This document shows positions 46,940-57,715 of a DNA stretch of 64,000 nucleotides, piece after piece. The stretch is from positions 87,313,501-87,377,500 of the forward strand of contig NC_088916.1 in NCBI RefSeq assembly GCF_963576675.1, given 5' to 3'. Under the pieces are notes generated by a model. That model saw only the letters and a program-made list of their open reading frames with translations, was not told the DNA's origin and did no database searches. Made by a program: the position numbers and the translations under genes. Numbering within the stretch: the stretch's first letter is position 1; each line of letters opens with the position of its first letter. The DNA is from Euphorbia lathyris. Taxonomy: Eukaryota; Streptophyta; Magnoliopsida; Malpighiales; Euphorbiaceae.

Positions 46940-47903
46940 AGTTTTTCCAATGTAAATTAGATATCTTTTATCTTTGTAATTTTCTTAGTTTTCCTCTTGA
47001 GAAATCCTCTCCACCTCCTCCATATCCTTCAAACCTCCATTGAAGACACCTCCGAAGCTCCGTTCACCGAGGATTGCTCAAGCTCCATCCTTAAGTCCTA
47101 GAAAGACGCCTGCATTGGTAGACAGGTTCCCTGAAAGGGATTTTTCTTCTTTTACATTCTGTCTAGCCTCTGATACATGTTATGAATTCTAGGCTTATTG
47201 TAACTTCGTGACAATATTCTCCATCTTTGATATATATTATAGTTCTTATTCATTCAATTGTTTTAATGCTTTAATCTTTGTCTTACGCTTTGTCTGATTG
47301 GTTTAACTCATTCGATAATCCCAAAATCAAGTTGGCACATATTGCGAGCTGAATCTGACCTAGTCAGTGCCTATAGGATTGACGACCCTATAGAAGATTA
47401 AGCCCAAATTACTGAGCCTTAGAGCTAGTTTCGGCCTTATAAGGGAATCACGAACTAGGGACTTTAGGAGGATAGGTCGGGTTAATCGCCTCGGACACAA
47501 GTGACTTAGGTTTTAATTCAATTACTTAAACAATCTATTTTCATTATCATCGTATCCCTTCATGTTCCTTCGGATAATTGCATTGGTAAAAGATCACTTA
47601 GGAGTAGTTTAACTTAATTAGGGGTAGAGTAACTTAATTAGGCGTAGAATAACTTAGTTAGAATAAGATAACTTAGCTAGGAATAGTATAATTCAACCTA
47701 GGAGTAGATTAACTTAGAAAAACCAACTCAAAACCCCCTAAGCCTAGATAACACCTGAAACCAAGTAACTCGATACTTGCAGAAATAAATCCTGTGGACG
47801 ATAACCTGGACTTAACCAGAAATTTATTACTTGATAACGACGGGGTACACTTATCCCTTAGTGAGTTCTCATCTCTAACTTAGGTGAGGGCGCATCAAGT
47901 TTT

Positions 47904-47921
47904 TGGCGCCGTTGCCGGGGA
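47904..47921 (+). other. Primer binding site, tRNA-Asp type
   Basis: TGGCGCCGTTGCCGGGGA lies six bases inside the 5' LTR. This site is characteristic of Athila/Tat-type elements. Confidence 0.9.
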
Positions 47922-47989
47922 TTTATTTCTTCTGCAATATCGAACCAAAGGTCGATTTGTTAGTTTAGGCATTCCTTTGTGAATATCTC

Positions 47990-48240
47990 TGTGAATATCA
48001 TCTATACTTGTTTATCTATACTTGTTATAACCGTTAATACTTGTTTATATTTATACTTGTTCATATTTATACCTGTTTATACATATACTTGCTTATACAT
48101 ACACTTGTTTATATACGATTCTTTTTGTAAATATCCTTGTTTATATCGCTTATACTTGTTTATACATAATTCTTTATAATTATTCTCTATACTTGTTGAT
48201 ATATAATTTCTTTATACTTTTTTATACTTGTTCATATCTG
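47990..48240 (+). repeat. TATACTTGTTTATA-type leader repeats
   Basis: More than ten degenerate copies of a 12-18 base TATACTTGTTTATA unit lie between the primer site and the gag ORF. The ORF that crosses them is low complexity and not a gene. Confidence 0.8.
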
Positions 48241-48301
48241 TATACTGTTACTTATCCACTTTTGTGCTAGAACTTCACTTTTTCTCAGCATTCTCTGATC
48301 A

Positions 48302-49264
48302 ATGAATTGGCAAGAAAAAGTCGAGTGGCAAGCTCAAAAGTTTACTATCCCATCAAGACAATACATTCATGCCCTGGAGAATGAGGCTCCCAATCCCTCC
48401 ATGGCCGACTTAAATGAGAAAATGGATATCTTGATGGCGAAACTGAGCCTCAACACCAATGAAACTGTAAGTTTTGTGGGTAATCACCAAAGGTATAATT
48501 ATAACCCCAATTCTTACAGCTTTTATGGTAGTGATTGGAGGAGACCTCAACACTCAAATCTGTCCTACGGGAACCCTAACATATTGAGGCCTCCAAATAG
48601 GTTTGTTAATGAGCACAGGGAAAACGAATTGGGAATGTTCCCTTACGAACAAGCAAGCCAAGTGCCTCCACAACCCTCTAGCTCACAAGATGAGGTGCTG
48701 TCCCTTTTGAAAGGAATATCAGCCCGACTTACAATCAACGAGGAGGTTTGCAAGGACTTGAGCAACCAATTGGCTCAAATAAACCAAGAGATGCAAAAGC
48801 AATCCCGAGATGCTCTCCCAGGCATAAAGGAAAACATAGAAATCCCACAGAGGGAATCAGCTCAAGCCATCTCTTTGAGGAATGACGAAAAGGTAGAACC
48901 AAGTCCACTGTCACATGCATCACTCAAAGTAAGTGAAGAACCGGAAGCGGTAAGCAACCCCGGTTCAAAATCTGAAATTCTAAATCATGTGATAGAAATA
49001 AATGATCAAATCGAAGCTTGTGTATATCAACTACCTTTTCCTCAAAAGTTCAAAAAGTTTGGATTTACTCTTTCTTCAGAAGTTTTCATTCTCTTCGACC
49101 TACCAAGAGAATCCAAAAGGGAGCAAACCAAACTTTTTCATAATATGTTTAAATTTGGCCTCCTACTTTCATTAAACTTATTTGAGGCTCTTAATTCGTT
49201 TTGTAGGTACGGGTTATTTGTTAAGGAGTTCGAGTTCCTAACGCGAGTAGAAGCATACACCTAG
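48302..49264 (+). CDS. Gag-derived ORF of the Athila-like element
   Basis: This 320-codon ORF starts at the ATG at 48302. The middle has the asparagine/tyrosine-rich block (VSFVGNHQRYNYNPNSYSFY, then WRRPQHSNLSYGN) found in the C-terminal half of Athila Gag. Coiled-coil sequence (EVCKDLSNQLAQINQEMQKQ) follows. The N-terminal capsid-like domain is missing or shortened and no zinc knuckle is seen. The last 80 or so residues are hydrophobic and may derive from another part of the parent element. The ORF is intact, which suggests a recent origin or selection, and it may still bind the element's RNA. Confidence 0.7.
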   Translation: MNWQEKVEWQAQKFTIPSRQYIHALENEAPNPSMADLNEKMDILMAKLSLNTNETVSFVGNHQRYNYNPNSYSFYGSDWRRPQHSNLSYGNPNILRPPNRFVNEHRENELGMFPYEQASQVPPQPSSSQDEVLSLLKGISARLTINEEVCKDLSNQLAQINQEMQKQSRDALPGIKENIEIPQRESAQAISLRNDEKVEPSPLSHASLKVSEEPEAVSNPGSKSEILNHVIEINDQIEACVYQLPFPQKFKKFGFTLSSEVFILFDLPRESKREQTKLFHNMFKFGLLLSLNLFEALNSFCRYGLFVKEFEFLTRVEAYT

Positions 49265-49564
49265 GCGGGAATTCTATGTCGAGCTCACCGACTATAACGT
49301 AGCGCTTCTTGGGAGGCAACCCAAGTTTTAATAAAACTTTTCAGGTTTATTTTATTTAGATTATACATTGATTTTTTTAGTTTAGTCTTTTTAGTTTTCT
49401 TTTACGTTTTTTTAAAAAAAATGTTCGTTTAAAAAAAAAAATAAATAAATAAATATTTTTTTTAGTTGTTTAGTTTTATTTTATTTTATTTTATTTTTAT
49501 TTTTATTTTAAAGTTTTCAGGTTTAAAATAAATTTTTTAAAAAAATATGTATATATATATTTTT

Positions 49565-49825
49565 TGGCCCAGGAGGCCCAGCTCGCCGAGCTGGGCACTG
49601 CCGCCCAGCTCGGCGAGCAGGGCCCTGCTCGCCGCGAGCTGGGCGCTGGCGTCCAGCCCGCCGCTGGGCCCTGCGCCCAGCACGCCGCTGGGCTGCTGGC
49701 ACTGCGCCCAGCCCGCCGCTGGGCGCTGGCGCGCAGTCTGCCGCTGGGCACTGCGCCCAGCCCGCCGCTGGGCGCGGGCGCGCAGCCCGCCGCTGGGCAC
49801 TGCTGCTCGGCCGCGATAAGCAAAC
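49565..49825. repeat. GC-rich GCCCAGC-CCGCCGCTGGGC array in the Athila-like interior
   Basis: About ten imperfect copies of a 20-25 base GC-rich unit built on the palindrome GCCCAGC...GCTGGGC. Ala/Pro/Arg-rich ORFs are open in several frames on both strands because the tract lacks stops, and none looks like a protein. Confidence 0.9.
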
Positions 49826-49829
49826 TGTT

Positions 49830-51475
49830 CGAGATTTTTTTTTAAATCCCGAATGGAGCTGAAAAATAATAATAATAAATAAATAAATAAATAAAAATTG
49901 CACCGCAAATCATCAAATTTTTGGCGATTGCGATAAAATCCGTAAGTTTTCTTCTCCACCCTAACTTTTTGCACTTGTACTTTATGGTTTGTGATGCAAT
50001 GTTGGAACTTATTGCATATTTTTAGTGTGAGGAGGAGGGGTAGACAAACTTACAAAAATTGTATAATTTTTAAATTTTTGTTGCGTCGTGTCTAGTTTAG
50101 TTTAGCGTTTTCGGGTTTTATTTATGTTCTCGCATGTTTAGGATCTAAAACCGTGAACCTCCTTCGAATCTAAACTTCGTTAGTTTCCCTTGAGGGCTGA
50201 GAACCGAATCTAAGATTGCATGACAACTAGTTTAGGTGTAGGACACAATCCTTGTATCTGTAAGAGCATGAGCTAAAGTTTGCATTTAGACCCTACTTTT
50301 GAAGAAATGCTAAAATCATTACTTAGGTAGATAACTTAAGAATTGAAGGCATGTGATGTTGAACTTGATTTTGGGGAAAACTAGTAAACACAAAATTGAA
50401 ACCCAAAGAATTGTGAGTTGAATTTGAGCCTAAGAGCGAACATCAAAAAGCTCTTTTTCTTGACATTTTTGTGTGAATGCTTTGACTTGTGGAAAGATTA
50501 CAGATTTTGCACCTAATACTGTGTTGAACCTACATGCAATGATTTGAAATGATAAACGATGAATCAACCTCATTAGAATTAACCCTTTTTTCTTTACCTT
50601 ATTTTCTCATTTTCATCCACTCTAGGAAGCCCCTTTGAGCCTATATTTTTGTAGTTGATAGATTTTTCTTTCGTTCTAACCTATTTTTGCAAACCACAAC
50701 TTGGTTTGCTACTTAACCCTAAGTTTTTGCAAAGCTCACATCGAGCCTTTGTCGTTCTAGCGCTTTATCTTTGTTTATGGCATCATAGTAGCAAGCCAAA
50801 AGGCTAAGAAGTGATTGAGCATCACTATCCAAAAAGAAAAAAAAAAAGAGAAAAACAGAAAAAGAAAAGAAAAGAGACGAACAAAAAGGAGAACTTCATT
50901 CCTCAGTTCTTAAAATCAAAATGTCTCAAGAAAAAAAAAATAATGAATAAAAAGCTCAGTCACTTCACATTTGCTAAAGCCATTTTAACTTTGTTTTTCT
51001 AGCGCTAGAACTATTAACCCTTGTTGTACCTTTAACCCTCTAACCACATTACAACCCCAATTCGAGGTTGTTTTTGATATCATCGGAGTCATATAGCATA
51101 GTAGAGGAACTCGGATGAACGTGCAAAATCAACGTAATCCTAAGCAAGAACATAAGCCGAGAGTAAACACTTTAGCCACCAAAATTGTGTGAATTGAGTG
51201 AACTACCTATGGTGAGGTGTTTTACTTAGCGATCCCCTCAAACTCATTTAATTGAACATGTGTCCTTTTGCTTAAAACTATGACCTATGATAATTGAAAT
51301 GCGGCTTTTGGATATCGTGTCTCTACTTTGTATTTCCGAATGCATGTAATTACAGATGCTCGAAATTGTGTCAAGCACCTAGTCAAACCGGGAGGTTTTC
51401 TAGCTTGCTTGTGATTGCGGGTTTAGTTTTTTTAGTTTACTTGGGGACAAGTAAAGTTTTAAGTGCGAGGAGGTT
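49830..51475. other. Athila-like 3' internal region, no gene
   Basis: AT-rich sequence with short A-rich tracts (about 50820-50945) and no conserved coding sequence. It corresponds to where pol or an env-like gene would end in a complete relative. Confidence 0.5.
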
Positions 51476-53174
51476 TGATAGGGGTCAAAAACCCCTATCT
51501 TTGGGTACGGTTTTAGGACGGGTTTTAGCATTATTTAGTTAATAAGCGAGCATTTCTCGCATTTAAATGCTTTTGTGTGAGTTAGTTAGGAATTGGAAAC
51601 GTTTTATTTATTTTTTGTTGTTTAGGCTCGTTTTGTGACCAATTTAGGCAATTACGGCCAAAATAGCATGCATAGTATAATTCCGTTATCTTTTGAAGCT
51701 AATTGGTCCGCCAAAAGTCGCACCAAACGAAGCGTTTGCTCAAAATAAGCGATTGGCGGGTCAATTTAGCCCTTGGACTAATGTTGTTTGGAGTTTATGT
51801 GCGTGTGCAGGTTAAAACATGATCAATTTCAGGCAAAAATCGTGTCTCGGGGACCCCCGGCAGTCGCTCGACGAATTGAGCATCGGCGTGCAGCCCGGGC
51901 GCTGCTCGACGAGCAGCCCAGGCACTGCCCAGGCACTGTGCCTGCTCGCCGAGTAGGCCACCAGAGGCCTGCTCGGGCGAGCAGGATGCCTGCTCGCCGA
52001 GCAGGCCGCCAGGCGCCTGCTCGCCGAGTAGGGCGTTGCTCGTCGCGAGTAGCCCTGCTCGCCGAGCAGCTCGCCCTGCTCGGCGAGCAGACCTGCGGGA
52101 ATTGGTCAAAAAGACCAATTCCGCCCCCACGAAGCCACGATGGACCCCATGACTTCCTACACCAATAAGGACACGAAAATAGGTCAAAAAGAGGGCCGAG
52201 CCACGCCTATAAATAGAGTTTTTCCAATGTAAATTAGATATCTTTTATCTTTGTAATTTTCTTAGTTTTCCTCTTGAGAAATCCTCTCCACCTCCTCCAT
52301 ATCCTTCAAACCTCCATTGAAGACACCTCCGAAGCTCCGTTCACCGAGGATTGTTCAAGCTCCATCCTTAAGTCCTAGAAAGACGCCTGCATTGGTAGAC
52401 AGGTTCCCTGAAAGGGATTTTTCTTCTTTTACATTCTGTCTAGCCTCTGATACATGTTATGAATTCTAGGCTTATTGTAACTTCGTGACAATATTCTCCA
52501 TCTTTGATATATATTATAGTTCTTGTTCATTCAATTGTTTTAATGCTTTAATCTTTGTCTTACGCTTTGTCTGATTGGTTTAACTCATTCGATAATCCCA
52601 AAATCAAGTTGGCACATATTGCAAGCTGAATCTGACCTAGTCAGTGCCTATAGGATTGACGACCCTATAGAAGATTAAGCCCAAATTACTGAGCCTTAGA
52701 GCTAGTTTCGGCCTTACAAGGGAATCACGAACTAGGGACTTTAGGAGGATAGGTCGGGTTAATCGCCTCGGACATAAGTGACTTAGGTTTTAATTCAATT
52801 GCTTAAACAATCTATTTTCATTATCATCGTATCCCTTCATGTTCCTTCGGATAATTGCATTGGTAAGAGATCACTTAGGAGTAGTTTAACTTAATTAGGG
52901 GTAGAGTAACTTAATTAGGCGTAGAATAACTTAGTTAGAATCAGATAACTTAGCTAGGAATAGTATAATTCAACCTAGGAGTAGATTAACTTAGAAAAAC
53001 CAACTCAAAACCCCCTAAGCCTAGATAACACCTGAAACCAAGTAACTCGATACTTGCAGAAATAAATCCTGTGGACGATAACCTGGACTTAACCAAAAAT
53101 TTATTACTTGATAACGACGGGGTACACTTATCCCTTAGTGAGTTCTCATCTCTAACTTAGGTGAGGGCGCATCA
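51476..53174 (+). repeat. 3' LTR of the Athila-like element
   Basis: This copy is nearly identical to 46200-47897. The main differences are in the GC-rich array (about 51880-52095). A purine-rich AAGTGCGAGGAGG precedes it as the polypurine tract. Confidence 0.95.
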
Positions 53175-53224
53175 GCTGGCAAACTAGATAGCTTTGTCCA
53201 GAATAACAAATAACAAGATGACAA

Positions 53225-54000
53225 GCAAAAGACAGATCCCAAAAATAAATTCAAAAGTGTCATTAATGTCATAGTAGATGGACCAGTGTATCAGCCACCC
53301 GTGAAAAAAGCAAAAATATCCGCTCTGGATAAAACATCCCTCCATTGCTCTTTTTGCAGAAACAGGTCCAGTAATCTCTCCACATGCAGATGCATTGGTA
53401 GTAACAATGACAATTCAAGGATGGGAGATAAAATAAAGCGAGTAAAGACACGGGCAGTTCTCACAATGTCATCACCAAAGGTGCATTCGCCAAACTAAAG
53501 GTTGATCCGATCCAAATAGAAACAACCATTGTTGACATCATTGGAGTGACGGGTCACACTATCCAGACCAAGGGCCAGAGGTTGCAGCCCTAATTTCCAT
53601 CCGTCGTCTGACAATGTACATTCCCACCAGCAAAGGAGGAGTAATGATTAGCGGGAACCAAAAGGTGGCTAAAGAGACTTATACTCGGCGTCACTATCAA
53701 TCCGCCCACAATCCAAAGAGGACGAAGGTGAGAAATATTAACTTATCACTACAGCTTTGGGCGACACAGAAACGCTCCTTATTGCTGATGGAAAGCGGGT
53801 GCGGATCGCCAAAGGATTAAAACTTGAGATCAAAGAGGATGTTAAAAAAGTTCTCATTGAGTCTGAAAGCGTATTTACATAGGAGAATGAGATACCCACA
53901 GGAGTAAGCCCAGATGTGATTACTCATAAGTTAAACATCATTGAGGATGCGGTTCTAGTTGCTCAAAAAGGCGGAACCATGGGCCTAAAAATCAGTATTT
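53225..54000 (+). pseudogene. Tat-like gag/protease and pre-RT remnants
   Basis: INVIVDGPVYQPPVKKAK matches the end of Tat Gag ('INTI-x-GG'). GAFAKLKVDPIQIETTIVDI followed by TGHTIQTKG is the protease region, but the DTGSS active site is gone. TMYIPTSKGGVMISGNQKVA and the later VRIAKGLKLEIKEDVKKVLI, GVSPDVITHKLN match the stretch just before RT. Frameshifts and stops are frequent. RT does not follow. Confidence 0.7.
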
Positions 54001-54154
54001 TTACATATTCTTATATGTGCATTAAATTGTTATAGTATCCTATATTTTATAATTTATTCTTTCTCGCCATACTTCTTATATTCATTTGCCTAGCTTTTAG
54101 TGCTGATATACGCCCAGTTGCTGAAAAGTTCCATAGGTGGATCAATTACCTCAA

Positions 54155-55610
54155 AGATAGGACAATTGATCCCATCACGGGCGGATCCCCTTTCCATAAA
54201 GATAAGAAGCACAGACCCTCAGGAGCTTTCAAATGAGCTCAACTCTCTCCTCAAAGACAAGAAAAGGATTGACCACCATCAAAAGCGGGTTAAAATCGTC
54301 TCAAAAATGAGATCATTACACCCTCAACTTTCTCCTCAAAGATAGGAGAACACTCTCATGGGCGGATCCATCTTTAGATGATCACCATTCGAGAAAGAGT
54401 TAAAACATTCCTTGGACGCAAGGACTTTACACTCTCTCACTCCCTTCCCAAAGAAGGGTTCACAAGTCCTACGGGCGGATCGCTTCACCTCAAAGATAGG
54501 TAGCAAGTTGATCCCCTAGGCAGCTTTACTTCCTCTAGAAGGAATAGAACAGCTTCAAACCTTCACAAAGGTTCGCACAACGGAGTATGGCTGGCCACCT
54601 ACTCCATATTAAATCCTACAAACTTATATATTTACTTACGCAAACGTAAAAGTAAATGGCGACCATAAGGATTAAAACAATTGTACTTAAGTTTTACAAA
54701 CAATCGGACAATAATCTCAGCGGCGGATCGATCCACCTCAAAGATAGGAAGCAAATCGATCGCCTAAGGCAGCTTAACTTCCTCACCAGGAATAAAAGCT
54801 TCTAACCTTCACAAAGGTTCACACATTGGGGTACGGCTGGCCACCTACCCTAAACAATCGGAGAAATCCTAAACCAGATTCTAGAAAATTACTTGCTAAA
54901 AGATATAATGCATTAGTAAAAATAGTTCTGGAAAGCAAAGGGTTCATCCAACTAATGAAGCCTCGTCTTCATCTCCAAACAATGAAGCCTCGTCTTCATC
55001 TCCAAACAATGAAGCCTCGTCTTCATCCAATTCATAAGGCCTCGTCTTCATCCAATCAATGAAGCATCGTCTTCATCCAATTAATGAAATCTCGTCTTTA
55101 TCCAAACAATGAAGTCTCGTTTTCATCAAAGTAATGAATCCGCATCTTCATCATAGAAATAACAAAGTCTCGCCTCCACAAAATGCACAAAAGTCCCTAA
55201 ATGGCTGATCATTCTTACTGATCCCTAAGTGCGGGTCATTCTCCTTAATATGGCAGAACTGAACAAAAGAAGTCCCTAAGGCGAATCATAATCCTATGTC
55301 GTAGGAACAAATGGTCCCATAAAGGGCGGGTTATTCCCTTTCTAAAGGAAATATAACTCTCAAGAAGCCCATAGAGGATAACAATGGATACGGTTGGCCA
55401 CCTATCCACAAGGAAGCAAAAAACCCCTAAAAGTGCATCATATCCATATATGATCCCACATAGGGCGGATCTTGTTCATAAGATCCCGCATAAGGAAGCC
55501 CCAAAAGGCGCATCATTTCCATATATGATCCCCCATCTAGGGCGGGTCCACTTTCCTCCAAGATAGAAAAATAAAACACCATTTAGACAGCCCTAAAGAG
55601 CTTTTTATAC
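54155..55610 (+). repeat. Tat-like 3' noncoding repeat region
   Basis: GGGCGGATC recurs many times. A unit of about 130 bases (CACCTCAAAGATAGG ... GGCTGGCCACCTAC) is present at about 54475-54605 and again at 54720-54850, with a partial copy near 55385. No gene is present. Confidence 0.8.
54955..55155 (+). repeat. Tandem AATGAAGCCTCGTCTTCATC repeats
   Basis: About eight consecutive units of 24-27 bases with progressive divergence. Each contains the short palindrome ATGAAG...CTTCAT. They lie in the 3' noncoding part of the Tat-like element. Confidence 0.88.
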
Positions 55611-55611
55611 C

Positions 55612-55626
55612 TTTAGGGGGGGCTTC
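55612..55626 (+). other. Polypurine tract of the Tat-like element
   Basis: The run AGGGGGGG lies just before CTTC and the 3' LTR. Confidence 0.7.
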
Positions 55627-57715
55627 TGATAACAACTCAAATTATTCTTGAATAAGGAATAAAGGAAAATTAATAGAAATAATGGCAAACCATTATTCAT
55701 TCTAAAAGAGATATTTATGCATGATTACTGTGGAATTAATGATAATTAATGCAGGGGCAAATATGCAAATAATGAGGAAAAGGAAGGAGTCTCTAGCATT
55801 ATGCCACGCCACGTGGACCATGGCGAGATACGCCATAACGAGATACGCCCGATGAGAGCGAGTAATGGAGACCCGCCATTGTTCTCAAGGAGAGCGTACA
55901 TACGCCTTGACGGATCCAAGAATACCAAAAGGCGCCTTTATTACCATCCATGAATGGGAATAAATACAATTAAATGGCAATTAATAGCCATTAAAGGGGA
56001 ATAAAGACTTGACTGTTCGAATACCTCAACTCTGAGGGTTTTAATGATAAATGCTGGGATTAATGGAGAATTGATAGCAATCAAAGATGAGTAATGGCAC
56101 AACTCTTCACCTGCTTCCCCATTAATGCTGAAGGTTACAAAAACCTATATAAATACCCCAGCTTCCTAGGATCAAAGGTACATGATAAGTGCGTAATTCA
56201 ACAACAATTAACCCCGCTTTTATGCTTTATTATTGTCGTGTTTTGTTATTTTTGCGGGTTTTATTGTTTGTTCTTGCTGTTTTCATCTCTACAGGCCAAT
56301 GATGACTAAAGGGAGATAAATTGGGCTTAATTTGGGCCGAGCTGATGTCGAGTCGTGATCCGGAGCTGATTGGACAGATATTGGTTTGAGTCAGAGTTAG
56401 TCTTGCACAAGACTAAGGCAGTTGCGGGCTGACAGTTTCCTAGTTCGAATAGGATTGCTTCCCTGATCCGGATTGGACAAATTGAGAACAAGATTTTCAC
56501 CAGAAGCACGAAATTATAGGAGAAAAATGAGGAAGCAACCAATTTCAAATTTGAAAGAAGATTCTGAAGCAATTGAAAGGGATTTAGTTCCCTATTTTGA
56601 GGAGCCGTAATCAACATAAGAGCGGCAGATTTTCCAAGTTCATATATCAGTTTTTACATTTTTATTTTTGGGCAGCAGAAAAGCACATACGTTCCATGGC
56701 TATTGATAGCTAATTTCTTTAATTTCGGTTAAGGGATAGTTCAAGGGATTCTTCTCCGTTATCGTGAGATCGTTGTATTTCACTCTTCTCATTTATTAAG
56801 TCGTTTATTTGTTCATTGTGTTCAGAGTATTATTCTCAATTGATTATTTGTTCCATGAATGGTTACTGCAGGATCGTTTATTACATTGAATAATCATAAG
56901 GCTGATTCGGTTTATTAGAGTTTCACCTAGGACAACCGAACTAAGTAGCTACCGACTATTTGAACCAAGCTATGTTTGTGTTTGGAAGAACGGATTCAAG
57001 TCTGACAAACCAGAATTCGTATTCCACATGACATTAACACGAATCAAGTTAGGCTCATCTAAGTCGAATGAATAGATAAGTTAGTTTATAATCGCCGACG
57101 CTGAGAGACGATTAACTAAGATCAGGTTCTTCTGTTTCTTAAAGCTGTCAGTAAATTAAACCATAGGCGCTGAGATAGGATTGTTTATTGATTAGGAACA
57201 AGTTATTTGCAGTGCTTAATTAGTTCATTATTAAGGAAGAACATTCAAACTGACCCGGCATAAACATGAGAATGTAACCTTGTCTGTCGATGATCGTTAA
57301 CGAAAGAATTATCCCACGATTCCCCTTAACTGAACTTTTCCAAATATTATTCACAAACCCAATTCAAGCTCTGTTTTGTTTTTGCAATATCTTTTAATTA
57401 CTACCTTTAATTTAATAAGTTTCACAATTTCAACCCCCCATTTAATTATTTTGTTAGGCCATTAGAGGTTTTAAATCAATATTATTCCCTTGGGTTCGAC
57501 CTCTACTTACTCTATCGCAATTTATTTGTTTAGGGAAAGTTGGGATTATTTTTGGTGGATTCGGCACCCATCAGTACACTTACTGATTCTCTACTTTTGT
57601 GCTTACAGTTTATTCTCAGAAATATTACTGACTTTGGCATCGGAGTGTCCCCGGCCGATCCCAACGGCGCCTCACAGGGAAGTGCTCTGATCAAGGATTT
57701 TTCCACAAGTTATCA
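55627..57715 (+). repeat. 3' LTR of the Tat-like element, interrupted by a solo LTR
   Basis: The two halves (55627-56182 and 57579-57715) join without gap to match the 693-bp 5' LTR. The candidate TATA box TATATAAATA is at 56146-56155. Confidence 0.93.
56183..57573. mobile_element. Solo LTR, 1391 bp
   Basis: It begins TGATAAGTGCG and ends CACCCATCA, with the perfect TSD GTACA (56178-56182 and 57574-57578) inside the Tat-like 3' LTR. No internal region is present. The family looks gypsy-like by its length and ends, but no partner confirms it. Confidence 0.85.

Larger units (their letters stand above)
46200..47897 (+). repeat. 5' LTR of the Athila-like element
   Basis: It runs from TGATAGGGGTC to GGGCGCATCA. 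It contains a GC-rich palindrome array (about 46600-46815), a TATA box at 46931, and six degenerate copies of a 20-base TTAGGNGTAGANTAACTTAA-like unit at about 47597-47715. Confidence 0.95.
46200..53174 (+). mobile_element. Non-autonomous Athila-like gypsy element
   Basis: LTRs at 46200-47897 (1698 bp) and 51476-53174 (1699 bp) are almost identical. They are flanked by the perfect TSD GCTGG (46195-46199 and 53175-53179). A tRNA-Asp-type primer site (TGGCGCCGTTGCCGGGGA) lies at 47904-47921. The 3.6-kb interior has a gag-derived ORF but no protease, RT, ribonuclease H or integrase, so it depends on a partner for mobility. The CTTGGGAGGCAACCCAAG hairpin after the ORF (about 49304-49325) is typical of Athila-type elements. 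Confidence 0.93.
42731..57715 (+). mobile_element. Tat-like Ty3/gypsy element, degenerate and rearranged
   Basis: Two 693-bp LTRs (42731-43423, and 55627-57715 after removing its own insertion) both begin TGATAACAAC and end AAGTTATCA. They are flanked by the perfect TSD GAATG (42726-42730 and 57716-57720). The interior has gypsy pol remnants of the Tat kind, but RT/ribonuclease H pieces (about 45385-45890) precede gag/protease pieces (about 53225-54000), which is the wrong order. It hosts an Athila-like element and a solo LTR. The lineage is inferred from protein fragments and the tandem repeats upstream of the 3' LTR. Confidence 0.88.

Noticed and set aside
47979..48179. A 66-codon ORF rich in Tyr/Leu/Ile in the Athila-like leader
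   Set aside because: It is the translation of a degenerate TATACTTGTTTATA repeat, low in complexity, and has no homology that I can see.
49503..49974. Several overlapping Ala/Pro/Arg-rich ORFs on both strands
   Set aside because: They arise from the GC-rich palindrome array, which lacks stop codons in all frames. The products are repetitive and have no domain. The same applies to the ORFs at 46543-46910 and 51788-52187.
54955..55155. Possible CRISPR array
   Set aside because: The units are contiguous tandem repeats without unique spacers, in a plant retroelement.
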